Below are positions 60,176 to 64,000 of a stretch of 64,000 nt of DNA, piece after piece. Under the pieces are notes generated by a model, which worked only from the letters and a program-made list of their open reading frames with translations, had not been told where the DNA came from and did not search any database. This DNA is from Antedon mediterranea (taxonomy: Eukaryota > Echinodermata > Crinoidea > Comatulida > Antedonidae): the NCBI RefSeq assembly GCF_964355755.1, contig NC_092675.1, positions 2,762,312-2,826,311 of the forward strand, given 5' to 3'. Each line of letters starts with the position of its first letter. Position 1 is the stretch's first letter. The translations under genes were made by a program, and so were the position numbers.

Positions 60176-62658
60176 CTGGTTTATTTTATAATTTTAAGTT
60201 ATGAGAATTACACGAACAAATATGATATTTCCTATAAATTTATTTAAAAAGTATGAATGAACCGATGTTGTGCCAAGATCAAAGTGACGTCACAAATGAC
60301 CTTGGCACGTGTCACGTCTTCTTATTCGTCGTAAAAGTTCAAAATAGAAGACGAATTCCAAGTAACAAGTCGACAATCTACATCATAAAATTTACAAGAT
60401 GGCTATTACGAACCACTTAACGTTATTTGAATATAAACATTGGAAATTAATTACGGTTGATTGGCTTTTGCCCAAATTAATAAGTGATTTGAAAGTGTTA
60501 CGAAATGTTGGATAATAAAATGATGGAAATAAACAATATTGACATTCCATCAGTCAATAATATCACTCTACACACGTGTGCGAATACTAGGCCTACCATA
60601 TTATTTCCAGCGTCCAATGTGTATACTCGAGATTGATTAGCGGTAAATCAAAGCCAAACAAATAATTTATCAAATATTCTATCAGAAACTTGTAAGTCAT
60701 TATTAAAGATTGATGACAAATAATAAAGATGATAATATTTTGAAGGCCCTTTCAGCTAAATTAACACATACGAAATTGTAAAGCAAAACAAAATTAATAT
60801 ACAGTATTATTAATGTTTTAATACAGTATAATACCAACTTAAGACGGAAAAGGGAGGCCTACTTATGACTGTAAAGTTTCATGCATAGCGCCCTCACATG
60901 ATAGACAATCACGTACTGTAAATGTATTATAAAAGACTAATACAGTTATATCAATGTAAGAAAAATCATATTGCCAATAATTTATTATAAACATTATTAA
61001 TTTATATACAACCGGATTGAACCGTTAGAAAATTATGGTAACTACAAACATTCTATGTGCTTTTTACAATATTATTGTCATAATTTCATATTTCTGAACA
61101 TTTCAGTGACCATTGTGTTAGAAACACTCTGGTTCGTTTCGCGGGAAAGTGGCACTCCCTTTAATAAGGGTGCCCTCCCCCCACTCCCCGGAGGGATTCT
61201 GCTATATACAGTATTGATTTGATTGATTCGAAAATGTTCCCGATTTCCATTACTTAATTATAAACTGCTAAACGACTAGTAGCCATAATTATTAATAGTT
61301 AACACGTTGTGTGAATATCTATCAATAATCCATGTAAAATACATGAAAATGGCACCCTCCAATAGTACACTAATATTATAATAGCGTGAATCATCACACA
61401 GAAGCGTGACGCCCATTTTTCTTTAATACAAATTACATCACACGAAGACAATAGAAAAAAAAGCCTATATTTCTAATGGAATCAAATAATCTTTGGTTTG
61501 CTTTCATGGCCATCACTGCCTAAGGGTATTCGAACTGTCTGGAAGTAAATATCAGCTCAAGATAAAATAAATATAATATAAGATTAGTTGATTATCGGAA
61601 CTAGTAAATAATAACATTTCTGTAATTCAGAAACCCACCCGAATCATGTACACGAGAATAATACTATTCGGTTACGTTTTTCTCCGTTCTGAAATGCGTA
61701 CGTTCGCCGTTGAAGTGTGGTGCAGAATACCTAACGATATTGTCAAGTAGGCCTAATATGGACCAGTTTTGGAGTCATCCTATGGTAATCTTTTCTGTAC
61801 GAAAGATTGTGTATTAATCCCGATACCACTGTATGGTTTTTTGTTGTTGGTATCACTCCGTATGTCGGACATGACTTGGTCGAAAGTCATGTAAAATCCG
61901 GTTAACCTACAAAGTACACGTTGGCAACGAAAGGAAATCAAACGAGACCAACTAAAATGTTGCCATGAGTCATAAGTCGATGTCCCCGAACGGTTAATAA
62001 ATATGGCACTTTAGAAATATTATAAGGTAATATGAAAATCAGTTTATAATACGCTAGTAATATCATGATATATGACACAACGGTACACAATGACAAATAA
62101 TGAATTCAGTGAAAATAACCAATTATGAGATCATCACCCTCTTTCACCGGTGTGGACCGCCTGACGAGTAGACGGACCGAAGGCAAAGTCATACCGCAAT
62201 TAAAAGAGGTTATTCGATACAAAACAGCCTCGGATTGTTTTTGAATATTGTTTCTTATGAAAATAATATCTTGACGTTTGAAAATGTTTGCCCTTGGCTG
62301 AAGCTTTTAAGAAGTTATTGAAGTTGGTCACGATTTTGTGATCGGCGGTTGGTGAAAACAACTAGTCTACTGATATAGTTACACTCTTTGACATCTCTAA
62401 TTAAAATGTTACGTATTTAGACACCAGTATATAATGTAATGTCATCATTATTTCACCACAAATAATAACACTGATGCACACACCCCATCATTCTGAATTC
62501 CATGATAGTGTAGCTGTAGTGTCGGCACTTTCGTCCTGTAAATAACACCACAACAATGGATACGGACATAAAATTTGCTGTCAAGAAAACCATTGTCATC
62601 CTGTCAGATCCTGCTACCAGAAAGTTACAACTCCCTACTGCTACAATGCATTCGATTT

Positions 62659-62793
62659 TGCAGCTGTCACTAGATAGAACTTAACTGACTATTGAAAGTC
62701 ACCGAGTGAATATAGCGACAGGCATTACAAATAATTAATACACATTAGATGACTTTCAATAGTCAATTAAGGTCTACCTAGTGACAGCTGCAA
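62659..62793. repeat. Imperfect 43-bp inverted repeat
   Basis: Arms TGCAGCTGTCACTAGATAGA...GACTATTGAAAGTC and GACTTTCAATAGTCAATTAA...CTAGTGACAGCTGCA pair with about four mismatches around a loop of about 50 bases. Could be a small foldback element or encode a hairpin RNA; nothing in the sequence separates these. Confidence 0.75.
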
Positions 62794-64000
62794 ACATTGA
62801 TGACTGGTGACAATTACTATACTGGCCAACACTATTATTTCCACTACCATGACCACCACAATTCCACGACACATGATAATGTACACCCTTGTATATTGGT
62901 ACCAACGAGTGACCAAGTTCCCCTAATTTATCTTTCTAAAGATTAAATCAAAAATAAACTTTTTAAAATTAATATAGAAAATATTATAGTTATTTAACGG
63001 TTGATAAATCTTCCTATGGAATTGATAGAAATCTTACGAGTTTAAAATATTCGAAATGTCTCGAGTAGGTCTATATAATCTTCATGTAATCATAATTTCT
63101 CTAGTAAGTGGCATACCAAATATAGAGCATGGATTAGTTTGCCTTCAAGCAACTATGACAAGTAGGTCATAACTGGTAATTTTAAATTAAAAATAATGTA
63201 CATTAAATATCTGAAGAAGAATGTACAAAGGCCCCGTTGAATAGACCACCGGCTTTGAAACTGACATTTGTGCCAGCTTTGTTTTTAGTCATGTTACCAT
63301 GTTCTTTTGAAATTTGCGGTAATCTTTACACTTTTCATGTTTACATTCGCGGGCCCTACAAACCATCCGTCAATCCTGTATGTCTCATTATTGTATTCTA
63401 TATGAAACTTGTTCGGGAGCCGTCATCACCCACCCCAGGACTTTGTTTTGGCTGACACGCATGTAGAACGTCTGGTTGTGAAGAACTCTGCTATGGTGAT
63501 GTAAACTGGTACCGCAGTATCTGGAACAGAGCGTACAAATCTGACATTTGTCCGTATCATATAAATAAGAACCGACAAAATCCTCTCCTAAAACCATTAA
63601 AACAGCATTTTCATTTTAAATCATTCACCATAATCTGTTTGTTGTGACAAAATTAAACTCCCCAGCTGAGAAAAGTTTACTGAAGATTTATTAACGAATT
63701 TGTATTCTGTACCCGGATCCTTATTGTAAATGTCTCCTCTACGGTTGGATTTGAAATACTTATAATGTTACTTCTATGGTTTGACCTGGATGCATATCTA
63801 CATCGTTTTTAGTAGTATACATTAAATTGAATGTTTTGGGAGAATATTTTGTGAGTTGAAAGATTTACTTTATTTAACGAGGGCGAGATACACACACTAC
63901 GTTTCTAGCATCAACTTTCTTCAATTAATCCGCTGCTTCCATCTTTTATCAGTGCCGGCCGAAAGCAACTCCGATTTCGGGCGTGGAGACGGCAACAATC

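Larger units (their letters stand above)
59317..64000. other. Region with no recognised gene
   Basis: Presumably upstream intron or promoter of the RASL12-like gene. The short frames at 59416-59607, 63237-63455 and 63388-63597 do not resemble known families. Structures seen are the family C cluster (59895-60175), a family D fragment (about 61130-61210) and an inverted repeat (62659-62793). Confidence 0.5.

Overview
This is nuclear DNA of an animal, AT-rich and intron-rich with GT-AG splicing, so almost no gene is a single open reading frame and the genes below were assembled by eye from splice sites and known protein families. The gene set, the dense miniature transposons, the Penelope-like element and the repeated CTAGGCCTAG stretches suggest a marine deuterostome invertebrate, perhaps an echinoderm. 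That placement is an inference from style, not a database match.

Region 1 (about 2.3 to 34.8 kb) is a compact block of five conserved nuclear or metabolic genes: hnRNP K (+), AMACR (-), MRG15/MORF4L1 (+), SNAPC3 (-) and CHAF1A (+). They alternate in strand. AMACR/MRG15 and SNAPC3/CHAF1A are divergent pairs with only about 660 and 740 bp between start codons; hnRNP K/AMACR and MRG15/SNAPC3 converge. For AMACR, MRG15, SNAPC3 and CHAF1A the whole coding chain could be reconstructed in phase from ATG to stop (382, 328, 390 and 1149 residues). hnRNP K lacks only its first coding exon.

Region 2 (about 34.8 to 54.3 kb) is repeat-rich and holds the most interesting locus: a tandem array of small two-coding-exon genes for secreted-type IFI6/IFI27 (ISG12) family proteins. 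Three copies are intact, a fourth has an in-frame stop, and a fifth unit survives only as its 5' part. The units share a noncoding 5' exon and promoter block. Two also carry a decayed copy of an exon from the neighbouring Ras-like gene, so the array arose by segmental duplication next to that gene. Later insertions (TIR elements, a Penelope-like remnant, a LINE-like tail, satellites) differ between units and date the duplications relative to the insertions.

Region 3 (about 55.4 to 64 kb) has a RASL12-like small GTPase gene on the minus strand whose P-loop exon was not found, two tRNA-Val(AAC)-like sequences, and several inverted-repeat elements. The last 4.6 kb shows no recognisable gene.

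Across the window at least ten families of terminal-inverted-repeat elements are visible, several with a minisatellite as their interior. One coding minisatellite stands out: the last codons of SNAPC3 form the first unit of a roughly 60-bp tandem array.
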